Positions 7,345-18,100 of a stretch of 64,000 nt of DNA are shown piece by piece. The DNA is from Draconibacterium mangrovi. Its GTDB lineage: Bacteria > Bacteroidota > Bacteroidia > Bacteroidales > Prolixibacteraceae. Below the pieces are notes generated by a model. The model was not told the DNA's origin, ran no database searches, and worked only from the letters and a program-made list of their open reading frames with translations. The position numbers and the translations under genes are program-made. Where the stretch lies: assembly GCF_010586825.1 (NCBI RefSeq), contig NZ_JAAAGB010000003.1, positions 434,001 through 498,000 on the forward strand, given 5' to 3'. Each line of letters starts with the position of its first letter. Positions within the stretch are counted from its first letter, which is position 1.

Positions 7345-9744
7345 CTATTTAAGAGTAAAATCAATTTTATACTCCGGTATCAACTTCATACTTCTTACAT
7401 TACAAACCGGGCCATTAGAAAAATCAGGGATTTTATCCTTGTCAAGGTCAACCAAAAATGAAGCATCACTCTTCATTGGTTTGAAATAGAAATACATCCC
7501 CTTGGCACTTAAGTCATCAGCGTATGATTTTAATCCAATCTGCCAGTTTTTACCATAGTAAAAATGGTCGTTTATCATTTTTCCATCAATGAAAGCGAAC
7601 GCCACGTCACCCGTGTAGTCAATATCAAGGATTATATCACTCAGATTTTCCGTGAATTCCTTTTTATCCATCTTGAATGTGTAGCGCTGGTCATTCACTT
7701 TAATATAGTCACATGGAATATTTACCGAAGGAACCACAACAGTATAAGTAGTAAACTGGCCCTCCTTCTTGCTTGTCTCGCTATATTCTGTAAAATCAGG
7801 TTTTATATCTGAAGGTATTGTAACTGAGAATGTGTTAGACCTTGATTGCAACTGAATGTTTTCATCATAATCCATCAGAACAGCATCGGTAATGCATATT
7901 GTATTATTAAGCTGATTAAAACCTAAAGCCTGTTGTCTTGTCAAGGTTGTAATTACAATTTCCTCACCATTTGAATCTGTTAGCGAGAAAGACCCCGAGA
8001 ATCCTACAGTCGGCGTCACATGGATTTTACCCTGCTTTTCGCTTTTCTTTCCGGATATTTTCTTCACTGTAGATTTCTCAAAAACATATTCTGGAGTAAA
8101 GCCATCTATTGCGAAAAAGAAATAGTGCTTTATACCGGCAATCTTCTCAATAGCCAATGGTTGTACTGTTGCATAGTTTAATTTGGCAAAGTTGACATCC
8201 ATATTAAAAGGAAGAATGACACTTTCATCCTTTTTTAATACAAAGGCAGGGAACTGAATTAATTCATCAGCCAATTGAATAGATAATCCTTGTACGCTTT
8301 GGTCCAGACGTTCATCATGATCCTGAAAATTATTCATGAAAACAAATCCCGCATCCCCATTCGATCGTACTGAATACCTCAAAGTTTCTTTATCGTCAGG
8401 CTTTATTTCACTGTTTGTATCTGGTAAAATCAAACCCATTGGCGCTAATTTATCTCCAAAATTCTCTGTAAACAAATGAATTAAACGCAGCAGGTAATAG
8501 GAATCAAAAGTTTTACCATACTCCCCAAGTGGTGCCTGGTAGTCGTAAGAAATTTTGGGGATCCCCATTGGTTCGTCACTAAAGAAAATTCCATCGTTTG
8601 TTTGTGGAGTAAGTCCTCCATGGTACATATAATAACCAATACCATTTGCACCAGATCCTAAAGTTCGAACCATAAGTGCCTCGGCAGCCTCAGGTAAAAC
8701 ACCTGGACGTCGTTCGTATATAATTTGTGCTCCTACACCCATTTCTGCGCAATATGCTGGATATTTCTCACCATCATAACGAACAGGTCCATAATCCGGG
8801 TTTAACTGGACATCTTTAAATAAAAAAAAGTTGGATTTTGATGGATCTGCCCAAAATGGGTAAGGATATGCAGCACCTACAGGAATCGTTTCATTTTCTA
8901 AAATTGCAGCCATCCCCCAGCCGGTAACCGTATAAAGTGGTGCAATCATTCCTTCTTCTATAGCCATTTTCTTTAGTGTGGCCAGGTGCTCACTCCCCAG
9001 TTGTGCATAAGCTGTTCTTTTATCCTGAACACTAACTCCAATTTTTGTAATGTCTGCATCATAATTGGCAACAGTCATTTCTTTTTCCTGTCCCGGATAG
9101 CTTATTGCCCATGGAGCTGCCGAATGTTGCAGTTCATTTTCAAGTTGAATGCCGATTATTGTGCCTCCATCTTTGTAGTACAATCCTTTTAGCTGTTCAG
9201 CAATATTGTGGTATAAACGTTTTGCATAAAAAAGGTATCCTTCATCATTTGAGCGGACCTCGAAAGGTCGACCATAAATCCAGTCAGGTATTCCTCCATT
9301 TCTTATTTCACCATGACAGAATGGCCCGATTCGAACCAGCACATTCAAATTGTGTTTCTTGCATAATTCAAGAAAGTGCCTTAAGTCCCGGTCACCTGAC
9401 CAATCAAAAACGCCTTCTTTCTCTTCATGTATACTCCAAAATACATACGTGGAAATAACATTGATTCCTCCCGACTTCATTTTCAAGATTGCCTCTTCCC
9501 AATATTCATGTGGTAATCGGGAAAAGTGTATCTCTCCCATGATTGGAATGTAAGGTTTCCCATCAACTGTCATGTAAAAGCTGTTGAAGCCGATGGTATG
9601 ACCAGCCGGATTTGAACCTCCTAAATTAAAGTGGTCTGTATAGATGGTTTTCTCTTTGGCGGGAACTGTTAGTTTGTACTCTTGCTGCGCCATTGCAGAA
9701 GCAGTCATCATACAAAGTGTCAATAGAAATAAAAGTTTATTCAT
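7345..9744 (-). CDS. GH35 beta-galactosidase, secreted
   Basis: This 799-residue enzyme should remove terminal beta-linked galactose from galactan oligosaccharides. It begins with a Sec signal peptide (MNKLLFLLTLCMMTASAMAQ). The catalytic barrel shows the GH35 hallmarks: MGEIHFSRLPHEYWEE at residues 69-84, the block around STYVFWSIHE at 98-107, and RIGPFCHGEIRNGGIPDW at 138-155. The acid/base is Glu204 in LENEL and the nucleophile is Glu334 in YCAEMGVG. The C-terminal 350 residues are beta-rich, as is usual for the accessory domains of this family. It lies in a tight series: the SGNH hydrolase gene ends 49 bp before its start and the clan GH-A gene follows after 21 bp. It probably acts in the periplasm on fragments brought in by the SusC/D pair of this locus. 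Confidence 0.94.
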   Translation of the reverse strand: MNKLLFLLTLCMMTASAMAQQEYKLTVPAKEKTIYTDHFNLGGSNPAGHTIGFNSFYMTVDGKPYIPIMGEIHFSRLPHEYWEEAILKMKSGGINVISTYVFWSIHEEKEGVFDWSGDRDLRHFLELCKKHNLNVLVRIGPFCHGEIRNGGIPDWIYGRPFEVRSNDEGYLFYAKRLYHNIAEQLKGLYYKDGGTIIGIQLENELQHSAAPWAISYPGQEKEMTVANYDADITKIGVSVQDKRTAYAQLGSEHLATLKKMAIEEGMIAPLYTVTGWGMAAILENETIPVGAAYPYPFWADPSKSNFFLFKDVQLNPDYGPVRYDGEKYPAYCAEMGVGAQIIYERRPGVLPEAAEALMVRTLGSGANGIGYYMYHGGLTPQTNDGIFFSDEPMGIPKISYDYQAPLGEYGKTFDSYYLLRLIHLFTENFGDKLAPMGLILPDTNSEIKPDDKETLRYSVRSNGDAGFVFMNNFQDHDERLDQSVQGLSIQLADELIQFPAFVLKKDESVILPFNMDVNFAKLNYATVQPLAIEKIAGIKHYFFFAIDGFTPEYVFEKSTVKKISGKKSEKQGKIHVTPTVGFSGSFSLTDSNGEEIVITTLTRQQALGFNQLNNTICITDAVLMDYDENIQLQSRSNTFSVTIPSDIKPDFTEYSETSKKEGQFTTYTVVVPSVNIPCDYIKVNDQRYTFKMDKKEFTENLSDIILDIDYTGDVAFAFIDGKMINDHFYYGKNWQIGLKSYADDLSAKGMYFYFKPMKSDASFLVDLDKDKIPDFSNGPVCNVRSMKLIPEYKIDFTLK

Positions 9745-9793
9745 GGTTTTAAGTTTTATTGTTTCAAAATCTAATGTGCTTTAATACGTATTA

Positions 9794-10489
9794 CTATTTC
9801 TTCTCCAACACCTTTAGCACCTGCTTAGATATAGCCGTCATACCCTTGATGTTAGGGTGACCGTTAAGCTTCTCTATGTCCTGCAGCTCAATATACTCCA
9901 CTCCATAGTGGTTACATATGACCTTGGTAGACTCTGTTATTTCATTAAGCAACTCGGTGTTGATGATAAAATACAGTTTTACGTTTGGATATCTCTCCTG
10001 CGCTGATTGCAAGAGCTTTGCAAGAGCTGGGCGATAGGTGAAAAGATCGGAACGTTTGAAATCGCTGTATTGATACTCCCCAATACGGCCACCAGTCCAA
10101 CTGTCGTTGGTAGCGCCGAAAATCAGTATGATGTCGGGATTTCCAAGCCTGGGAAGTCGTGTTATAAATGATCGATCTGTATAGTCCTCATCATTATATC
10201 CATAGTAAGAAATGGTTGCGCCACTGTAAGAGTCGTTCACTCCAAGCTTAAAGCCTCCATCCTTAATAGTTTTCCACCACCAGGTTTGCTTCACATCGAT
10301 TACATCTGTCCGGTCTAGACTTGAAGAGGAATACCACGTTGCATACTCCTCCGGGATATAACCCCGGAATGTGGAATATGAGTCTCCCAGGATTGAAATC
10401 GTTGGTTTTACCTTAAAGGTGCTCTGTGCGCTTGAACCAAGCGTTGCAAAAACCCCAACTACTATAATGACCAATAACTTTCTCATCAT
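9794..10489 (-). CDS. SGNH/GDSL-type hydrolase (putative carbohydrate esterase)
   Basis: This 231-residue secreted hydrolase probably removes ester groups such as acetate from the glycan. A signal peptide covers about residues 1-21 (ATLGSSAQ end). Block I is ILGDSYS with the nucleophile Ser37. Block III appears as IFGATNDSW, carrying the oxyanion Asn. The His block reads GHPNIKG, with His211. The usual Asp three residues before this His (DxxH) is absent: a Leu occupies that place, and the nearest Asp is a few residues further upstream. This appears to be a feature of this Bacteroidota subfamily rather than decay, because the rest of the protein is intact. It is encoded between the GH2 and GH35 galactosidases, 33 bp after GH2. 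An acetyl-galactan esterase role is inferred from context. Confidence 0.82.
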   Translation of the reverse strand: MMRKLLVIIVVGVFATLGSSAQSTFKVKPTISILGDSYSTFRGYIPEEYATWYSSSSLDRTDVIDVKQTWWWKTIKDGGFKLGVNDSYSGATISYYGYNDEDYTDRSFITRLPRLGNPDIILIFGATNDSWTGGRIGEYQYSDFKRSDLFTYRPALAKLLQSAQERYPNVKLYFIINTELLNEITESTKVICNHYGVEYIELQDIEKLNGHPNIKGMTAISKQVLKVLEKK

Positions 10490-10522
10490 CTATTATTTAT
10501 TATCCTATTTCCCCAACATACA

Positions 10523-13354
10523 TTACTGTTTCTTCAACAATGTCAGTAGCTCATCAGACTTAATCTCCGCCGTTGGTTGAAATTCACTACCATTCATGTA
10601 TGTTAGCAGACTATGTTTAAGCTGAACTGCTTCTGGCCTTGATTCAAGCCCATTAACTAAATCAGCACCACTTACTAGGATTTTACCTTTACCAACTTTG
10701 GCTTCAAAAAGAAGTGCTAAACGTCTATTAGTCACCCAATCATCTATAATCCGAACAATCGGTTTAAGATCCATATTGAATGAGTCCAGTTGAATCGCAT
10801 CGGTATGACTCATCGCATCCCACCACTGCCAATTCGAGTGATATTCAGTTGGAAAAAGTTGCAATGCTGGATGTTCTGGATTACACAATATTCCAAGGGT
10901 ATGTGGCTTTTGCCCACCAGTCCACGCAGTATTCCAAAAAATACTTGAAAAACCAACTCCAATATTACCTCCCATTTCAGGAGCAACTTTTCCTTTTCCT
11001 AAGCTGAGTAGGACTTTACCACCATCTTTGAGGAATTGAAGTGTGGAATTATCAAGTTCTTCCACGACCTTAACCTCTGTGCTTTTCGTCTCGTTGTAAA
11101 CAGGGTACACCCAAATATCCCAGGAGTTTGTATACTCACCAAGAGCAACTTCGAGAGTTAATTTTCTCGGCTTATTCTCCTTTTCAATTTGATAAATAAT
11201 TTTCCCAAGTTTTGTTGCATTACCCAACGGAATAGTCGTTTGAACGAGTTCTCCTTCAGCAACAACTTTTTCAGCGTCCGATATTTTCCATTTTGGGGTA
11301 ATTGCCTCCATCGGCTTCTCTCCAAAATGTGCTACTTCTACATCCGCCTCTAATATTTCACCTTCATTGAAAACTCTCTTTGCCAATCGCACCAAGGGAA
11401 CTGTTGAGTTACAAAAATGTGTGTACTCCTCTGCTGTAATGTATCCCTTTTCTTCCCAAAAAGGATCAAGAACTCCTACCAAAGCAGTTCCCTGACCAGG
11501 AAAATCATGCAGGTCAAGCAATTGAAATCCTCCAAATATTGGCGTTCGTAAAGCAGCCTCTATATCGGCCTTATAACAGAGTGCCTGTAATTTACCGGAA
11601 GCTAGCAGAAAACTATCTGCCAGGTGATCCATGTGATGAGCTGTCAAGCTCTCTTGAAATATTTCAAAGTTCTTTGGTTTTAAAACACCGGTGTACTTTT
11701 TTATTTCATCAAAATTTGGATACACACACCATTGACCAATTTCATGACTAACCATTGGACTTTTCAGTCCACTGATCCCATTAGTCCAGTCATAATCGGT
11801 ACTTGGAGGCTTACTATTAATGACACTGTTTAATTCTTCACCCCATCCCTGGATTCTTACTCCATTATGTGTTACGTGGTAATCATTCTCGTCAATAAGC
11901 GGCCAACCAGAAGCTGTGGTGTATAACCGACGATCATCTTTATCTTTCCAATAGTTTACAAAAGTTCTCAAATACTCAACATGATTTGGTCCACCAGGCT
12001 CATTTCCGTAGGCCATCATAATGAAAGAAGGATGATTTCCGTATGCGTTAACAATGCGATTACTTTCCTCGTAAATATAATCGTCAACAGGTAAACCACT
12101 GCCAATTTCGGTACTTTGATTAGCCCAAGATGAACATTCAACTTGCAGGTAAACGCCCATTTTATCGGCAACTTCAAAAGCGGCTTCTGGAGGACACCAG
12201 GAATGAAAGCGAACATGGTTTAGACCATATTTTTTAACTGCAGTAAAAACTTTCATCCAGCCATCTTGTGACGTTGGAGGGTAACCTGTTAAAGGAAAAA
12301 TTGCACATTCAAGTGTACCCCTTAAGAAAAGAGGACGTCCGTTTATCAAAAGACCACTGCTATCAGTGCTCACATCACGAAAACCAAAGTCAACAGAACG
12401 TTCATCTTTACCTCCATTGTATGACATATCAATGGAAAGTTGATATACATTGGGATTAAATTCATCCCATGGCAATACTTCCTTGTCAAATGACAGTTCC
12501 ATACTTACCTCATTCTCTCCGGGAATTATTGAGAATTTAAATTGCTTATTATCTGTTTTATCATCCAAATTCTTAAGCCCAACTCCAGTATTAATGACAA
12601 TGTCAGATTTTGATGAAAACCTGTTATCAATACTTGCTACTATTCGTAATGAATTTGACGTTCTGTCAGGATAGATTTTAATGTCTTTAAAATTAATGGG
12701 GTCTAAACACTGTAATGAAATATCTCCTACAATACCATTCCAATTTGATTGTGTGTGATCCGAAATGCTATGTGAATTTTCTCCAACATCAATATTTTTT
12801 GTCCGATTATCAATACGAATTGAGACAATATTTTCACCTGGTTTAACCAATGAAGAAATATCGAACTTGTGCGCTGTAGCTAAACTGTTAGCCATACCTG
12901 CATATTGCCCGTTCACCCACACTGTAGATTCCCAATGAGGACGTTCCAAATTAAGCCAGATTGATTTATTTTTCCATGCTTCCGGCACAAGTACAGTTTT
13001 ATTATACCATGCGGCTCCTGTGTATTTTTTTTCAGGTTGCAGCCAGAATGGAAAACGAACACTGTCAGGATTAAAATATGGAGCGTAATTGGGATCTTTA
13101 TACCATTCGGGATCCTGCACACCACCTGTCCATTTAGTATCTAATGCAATATCTAATCCCTTGCCATTTTCGACCATTGATCCAGGTAATACAACCTTTT
13201 CATCAAAATCTTCTAAAAACCATTCTTCCGTTTCTCCAACATCAAGAGAGTCAATGGCAAAATTCCATTCTCCCGATAAATCAATTTTTCGTTCGATCTT
13301 TGTACTACAGGAATAAATAACAAAAACGAACAGCAATAATCCAAAATATTTCAT
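10523..13354 (-). CDS. GH2 family glycoside hydrolase, lipoprotein (beta-galactosidase-like)
   Basis: This 943-residue exo-glycosidase carries a lipoprotein signal with a YSC lipobox and Cys16. The domain order is: jelly-roll sugar-binding domain (about 25-220), Ig-like domain (about 220-330), GH2 barrel (about 330-640) and C-terminal beta-domains. The barrel shows the GH2 blocks GLNHVRFHSW and MMAYGNEPGGP, with the acid/base Glu452; the nucleophile candidate is Glu538 in SHEIGQW. The last 150 residues resemble a type 1 glutamine-amidotransferase-like or beta-galactosidase trimerisation fold (LSLGKGKV followed by the tail), a combination seen in large Bacteroidota GH2 proteins. The product may be a beta-galactosidase, but beta-glucuronidase or alpha-arabinopyranosidase activity cannot be excluded. 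It follows susD on the same strand after a 340-bp gap that holds two hairpins. Confidence 0.88.
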   Translation of the reverse strand: MKYFGLLLFVFVIYSCSTKIERKIDLSGEWNFAIDSLDVGETEEWFLEDFDEKVVLPGSMVENGKGLDIALDTKWTGGVQDPEWYKDPNYAPYFNPDSVRFPFWLQPEKKYTGAAWYNKTVLVPEAWKNKSIWLNLERPHWESTVWVNGQYAGMANSLATAHKFDISSLVKPGENIVSIRIDNRTKNIDVGENSHSISDHTQSNWNGIVGDISLQCLDPINFKDIKIYPDRTSNSLRIVASIDNRFSSKSDIVINTGVGLKNLDDKTDNKQFKFSIIPGENEVSMELSFDKEVLPWDEFNPNVYQLSIDMSYNGGKDERSVDFGFRDVSTDSSGLLINGRPLFLRGTLECAIFPLTGYPPTSQDGWMKVFTAVKKYGLNHVRFHSWCPPEAAFEVADKMGVYLQVECSSWANQSTEIGSGLPVDDYIYEESNRIVNAYGNHPSFIMMAYGNEPGGPNHVEYLRTFVNYWKDKDDRRLYTTASGWPLIDENDYHVTHNGVRIQGWGEELNSVINSKPPSTDYDWTNGISGLKSPMVSHEIGQWCVYPNFDEIKKYTGVLKPKNFEIFQESLTAHHMDHLADSFLLASGKLQALCYKADIEAALRTPIFGGFQLLDLHDFPGQGTALVGVLDPFWEEKGYITAEEYTHFCNSTVPLVRLAKRVFNEGEILEADVEVAHFGEKPMEAITPKWKISDAEKVVAEGELVQTTIPLGNATKLGKIIYQIEKENKPRKLTLEVALGEYTNSWDIWVYPVYNETKSTEVKVVEELDNSTLQFLKDGGKVLLSLGKGKVAPEMGGNIGVGFSSIFWNTAWTGGQKPHTLGILCNPEHPALQLFPTEYHSNWQWWDAMSHTDAIQLDSFNMDLKPIVRIIDDWVTNRRLALLFEAKVGKGKILVSGADLVNGLESRPEAVQLKHSLLTYMNGSEFQPTAEIKSDELLTLLKKQ

Positions 13355-13514
13355 AGGCTCAATATTTTCATTAGGAATAATAATGGTGTGTCGATTTTCT
13401 TCTGTAATATTTGTTTTTGTGAAAAAAGACTACTTATGCATTAATATGGAAAATTCAATATGATAGTCTGCTAATAGATATGAGTATACATTTGCACCAT
13501 GCCTTACTTAGAAA

Positions 13515-13555
13515 AGTTGGTTGACTGAACATCTTTATATGACAATCAACCAACT
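13515..13555. repeat. Inverted repeat, 10-bp arms
   Basis: AGTTGGTTGA at 13515-13524 is matched exactly by TCAACCAACT at 13546-13555, with a 21-nt loop. It lies between susD and GH2. It may be an mRNA hairpin or a protein-binding dyad. Confidence 0.5.
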
Positions 13556-13628
13556 ATGTTCCACCTTTCTCTATTATCTCCAGTGTTTTATCAAATAATT
13601 TGTTTGTTCCATTCAATTAATAGAAAGA

Positions 13629-13660
13629 AATGCAGCAGAACAACACTATTCTACTGCATT
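13629..13660 (-). terminator. Stem-loop just downstream of susD (attenuator or processing signal)
   Basis: On the minus strand a 12-bp stem (one G-U wobble) with an 8-nt loop is formed by 13649-13660 and 13629-13640, followed by a TTTC-rich run. It starts about 35 nt after the susD stop codon. Similar hairpins follow the other two susD genes of the window. Confidence 0.5.
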
Positions 13661-13694
13661 CTTTTAACTATTACTTAAATCGTATGGAAATTTA

Positions 13695-15170
13695 TTAATA
13701 CCCATCATTCTGAACAAGCCCCTCAAGAACAGCATATTGCGGAAGAGGATAATAAGATGGACCAGGATTTTTCCCAGGAATACCATCCACAGCAGATGGC
13801 CATTTTCCATGTCTTATTAAGTCTGGTAGTCGATGGCCTTCAAAATATAATTCCCAACCTCGTTCACGTAAAATTGCATCATTCAATGCTTCTTTTGATC
13901 CTGTATCAGCGCTTGATAAACCATCAAGATCTGCTCGTTCTCTTACCATATCAACCAAATCAATTGCTTCCTGAGTTGGCCCACTATTTTCATTTATTGC
14001 TTCAGCCAACATTAACAGAACATCTGAATAACGTGCAACAGGAAAATCATTACCTTGATATGGACCTGGTCCTTCAGGTGGAAACTTCTCGATTACCGCA
14101 CCAATCATATTTGTGCGATCGTACACAGTACCATCTGCAGATGTATATGTACCAAACAATAATTCTCTTCTAGCATCATCTGGATCAAATGAATCATAGA
14201 ATTTCCATGAAGCAGCATATACATGTCCCCAACTTCTACTATCAGGATAAATATTCCACACAAATGAATTAAAGTTCCCGTCAGTACCTCTTCCCTGCGA
14301 TGCCGGATCACAAGAGATTGCAAAAATGGTTTCAGAATTTCGTTCTGTTGCTTCTCTAAATAAACTGGCATAATCATCAACCAGACTATAGCCCATTGTT
14401 GTTATTTCTCGTCCAACCGCCTCTGCTTTTACAAAATCCTTCTCGTTCATGTAGAGACGCATTAAAAGTGTTTGAGCTAGTCCTTTATTAAATCGACCAT
14501 AATCAGGGGCTACTTTAGCGATATTTTCGACTGCATACTCCAAATCTGAAACGATCCAACTAACAAATTGCTCCCTTCCGGGTCGTGTTAAATCTCCTTC
14601 TGCTTCAGCGTTTCCTACTTGTTCAGCATCTATGATTACCGGAACAGGACCATATAATTGCAAAAGAAATAACATAGTCCAACCACGAGCAACCTTGGCT
14701 TCACTTATTAGCTGCTTCCGGAAGTTTTCATCTGTAATAACATCTGTGGATTCCAAGTCTGCAATTGTTTTGGTAATACGGGTAACAAACCTTGTTTTCT
14801 CAAAATGTGAATGACCAGGATCCTGAGCTATCAAAGGAATAAAGTTTCCTCTACTTTTTGACTCCCAAAAAGTTGCACCGTCGCCCCACGCAGTAAATAC
14901 AGATATTAAATCCGTCGGAAAATCGTAAAGCGGCACAACGCCTTCTTCAGGACTAAAAAAGGTGTAATACCAATTGCCATTTTGTCCATATCCCCATCTA
15001 AAAGTGAAAGGGATATATGCTTCCATCGTATATGCTTCGAATTCACCTTCAGTTGAAGGAAAGATAGTCGGATTCAGGGAACCGTAGAAAACAGGATCCA
15101 ATCCTTCTTCACATCCACTGAAGAAAATAATGATGGCTAAAACTGAAATATATTTAATTATTCTTTTCAT
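13695..15170 (-). CDS. SusD/RagB-family glycan-binding lipoprotein
   Basis: This 491-residue surface lipoprotein acts as the lid that captures oligosaccharides over its partner SusC channel. The lipoprotein signal ends in FFSGC with Cys20, and the residues after the Cys (EEGLDP) are acidic, which fits surface export in Bacteroidota. The SusD-like superhelix with TPR-type helices is suggested by blocks such as SEAKVARGWTMLFLLQLYGPVPVI (SusD N-terminal domain) and, near the C-terminus, AILRERGWELYFEGHRLPDLIRHGKW, a RagB/SusD signature. It lies 12 bp downstream of susC, the usual coupled arrangement. The substrate should be galactan-derived, judged from the GH53, GH35 and GH2 genes behind it. 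Confidence 0.95.
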   Translation of the reverse strand: MKRIIKYISVLAIIIFFSGCEEGLDPVFYGSLNPTIFPSTEGEFEAYTMEAYIPFTFRWGYGQNGNWYYTFFSPEEGVVPLYDFPTDLISVFTAWGDGATFWESKSRGNFIPLIAQDPGHSHFEKTRFVTRITKTIADLESTDVITDENFRKQLISEAKVARGWTMLFLLQLYGPVPVIIDAEQVGNAEAEGDLTRPGREQFVSWIVSDLEYAVENIAKVAPDYGRFNKGLAQTLLMRLYMNEKDFVKAEAVGREITTMGYSLVDDYASLFREATERNSETIFAISCDPASQGRGTDGNFNSFVWNIYPDSRSWGHVYAASWKFYDSFDPDDARRELLFGTYTSADGTVYDRTNMIGAVIEKFPPEGPGPYQGNDFPVARYSDVLLMLAEAINENSGPTQEAIDLVDMVRERADLDGLSSADTGSKEALNDAILRERGWELYFEGHRLPDLIRHGKWPSAVDGIPGKNPGPSYYPLPQYAVLEGLVQNDGY

Positions 15171-15182
15171 CTTATTTCAATA

Positions 15183-18100
15183 TTAAAAGTTAACGTTTAA
15201 ACCGAGAGAATATGTACGAGCCATTGGGTAAGGAGCAGCTGCACCTTTAACAGCCGGAGTTTCGATTTCCGGATCTGCACCTTTGTATTTCGTAATAATA
15301 AATGCATTCTGAACATCTACATATATCCGCGCATTTTTGAAATACTTCTGAAGTTTTGGAGAATTGATATTATATCCAAGTGTAATATTTCTTACACGTA
15401 TAAAATTGGCCTTTGAAATGGTGTGATCTGATCCCCATCCAACAGTATTTCCAATATTTCCTAAAGTATAATCGTTGTATGTTGAACCGGGCAAAGTTCC
15501 ATCAGGATTAGCAGTGCTCCACGCATCTTTTATATCTGTGGTTGCATTTTGTGCTCCCCCAGTACTTCCTGCAACAAAATCTCTTGCAATTGCCCAGTTT
15601 AAGCTGTAGTTCTGCTTATATGCTCCGAACTGACCATATAAATATACGGCTAAATCGAAATTCTTATACTTAAAGGTATTATTAAATCCGAATACCAAAT
15701 CCGGCACCTGATCATAAACTTTCACATCCTCTGAATCCAACTCTCCATCACCATTACGGTCAACAAATAATGGAGAACCTGGAAGCTGCGCAGTTGCAGG
15801 CTGCCAAGCCGGAACCTCCTGATCGATTTGTAAAATACCATCAGTCTCAAACGCATACATTGCCGATACCGGATCATCTTCGTTTAGATACCAGGTTTTT
15901 AAGTCTGTTTCAAATCTCTCAACCCAGCGATGTGAATAATGAGACAGGTTTACCGACATGTTCCATAAGAAATTGTTATTCCTTAATACATCTCCTTCAA
16001 CTGCTGCATCAAAACCTTTGCGTCGGGTGTGTCCTCCATTTACAGGCATTGTTGGCACCATAGACAACTGGTTGGATGGAACCTGACGCAAATAATCAGT
16101 TACATCATCCTGGAACCATTCAATACTACCCGAAACTCTGCTATTGAATAATTCAAAATCAACCCCAACGTTTTTCATTATTGTTTTTTGCCAAGTCAGG
16201 AGTGGAGCATCAACAGATACCAGTAGGTATGGTATATATATCGTTTGTCCATCATTAAATGGCACTAAGTCACCCCCGCTTGAAAACAATCCATAAGCAA
16301 CTCCACTGGGTAAATTCTGACCAGTTGTTCCGTAGCTAGCTCTAAGCTTAAGCAAATCGAATGTGGTTTGATCCTTCATAAACGATTCGTTAGAAATCTT
16401 CCAACCTAAAGAAACACTCGGGAATGCCGCATATTTTTCACCTGGATAAAATTGATCCACACCATCATATCTGAATGAGGCTGTTACCAGGTATTTATCA
16501 TAAATATCAAAAGTACCTCTTGAAAAATACGATCGTTGTTTGCTTTCGTACCTATACGAGAAACCATTGGTTGTTGCACCGTCAATTTTATCTGTTCCAA
16601 AAAGATCATTTATATCGTAAAACTGGTTGGTAAAACTATATCCGTCATAAAGGTATTCACCGAAACCAACAACTAAGTCCATCGTTACGATATCACTAAA
16701 GTTATGCTTGAATGTTAAATATGACTCAATGGTTTGAGATTGACGATTTGATTGCTGGATTGATCCCCTTGATCTGTAATCATCGAACCAGTTAACGTCA
16801 GAAGGAATATAATATTCTCTCAACGATTCATCATAACTATTTCCGTAAAGAACCTTACCTGTCAATACATCTGGAATAAAGTTTATCTCAAGCGAAGTTT
16901 TTGCAAAAAGCGTACTATTTGACGATTGATCCTTAATATCAAGCATTGACACTGGATTACCGATTATTCCCCACTGGGTATAATCTCCTGCTTCATCTCT
17001 AATAGGTAAATAGGTAGGATAAGCTAAAGCGGCTTGCAATGCAGTGTATGCATTTCCTCCAGCTCCTCCTGATTGCCAACCGGCAACAGAGTTTTTATAA
17101 TTTGATCGATTCCCATTTACGCTGGCATTAATTGTAAAGTATTTACTTGGCCTAAAGGTGAGATCGAATGAACCACTATATTTCTTCATACCGGAATTTA
17201 CGATCGTTCCAACCTGATCGAAAAATCCACCAGACACATAATAAGACACCTTTTGGCTACCACCACTAATATTAACGTTATGATTCTGAACACTTCCTGT
17301 TTGTAATATCTGGCCCACCCAGTCAGTGTTCCCGGCATTGCTTATTTCTGATTGAGAATATTTGGGTGTATAATCAGGAACCGCGCTTCCGAAAGGCTGC
17401 ATTCCATTTTCTGCCAAATATTTATCCTGCTCAAACTGGTTAAAATACTGCATAAACTCAGGACCATTCAATGGCTTCAAATAAGGATAGTTTTTCAGGT
17501 AGGAAGTATTACCGTTATAATTAATATTGAGCGTTCCTTCTGTACCTTTTTTCGTTGTTATCAAAATCACACCATTACCAGCATTAACACCATAAATTGC
17601 GGCACTCGCATCTTTTAGAATCTCAATTGACTCGATGTCATTTGGATTTAATCCAGCCAAATTACCACGAGCAATTGAATTAGTTTCGCCGATAGCAGAT
17701 CCTGACTCCAGATTATTCGATGGTACAACAACACCATCAACAACTAACAAGGGAGTACCTCTTCCCCGAATTGATAAATCAACCTGTCCGCCCGGCTGAG
17801 CACTGTACTGCCTTACTTGTACACCGGCAGCCTTTCCGAATAACAAATCGCCAACACCTGACGCCGCAGCAGTTGGCAATTTTTTGGGATCAACTTTTGC
17901 TACTGATGTTGTAACATTTCTTTTCAATGTTGTTCCATATCCCACAACAACAACTTCATCAATTGCTTCCAAGTCTTGTTTCAGACTAACATCTATTACA
18001 TTTTCTTGACCAACAGCCACTTCCTGTTGTAAGTAGCCTAAAAATGTAAATACTAATACAGATGAAGAGTTAGCAACCTCAATTTCATATACCCCATCAA

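Larger units (their letters stand above)
13355..13694. other. 340-bp intercistronic gap between susD and the GH2 gene
   Basis: No coding sequence is seen here. The gap is AT-rich and contains two inverted repeats, listed separately (13515-13555 and 13629-13660). I found no perfect TAnnTTTG element for the downstream GH2 gene, so the GH2 to MFS genes may depend on partial read-through from susCD or on a weaker promoter. Confidence 0.6.
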
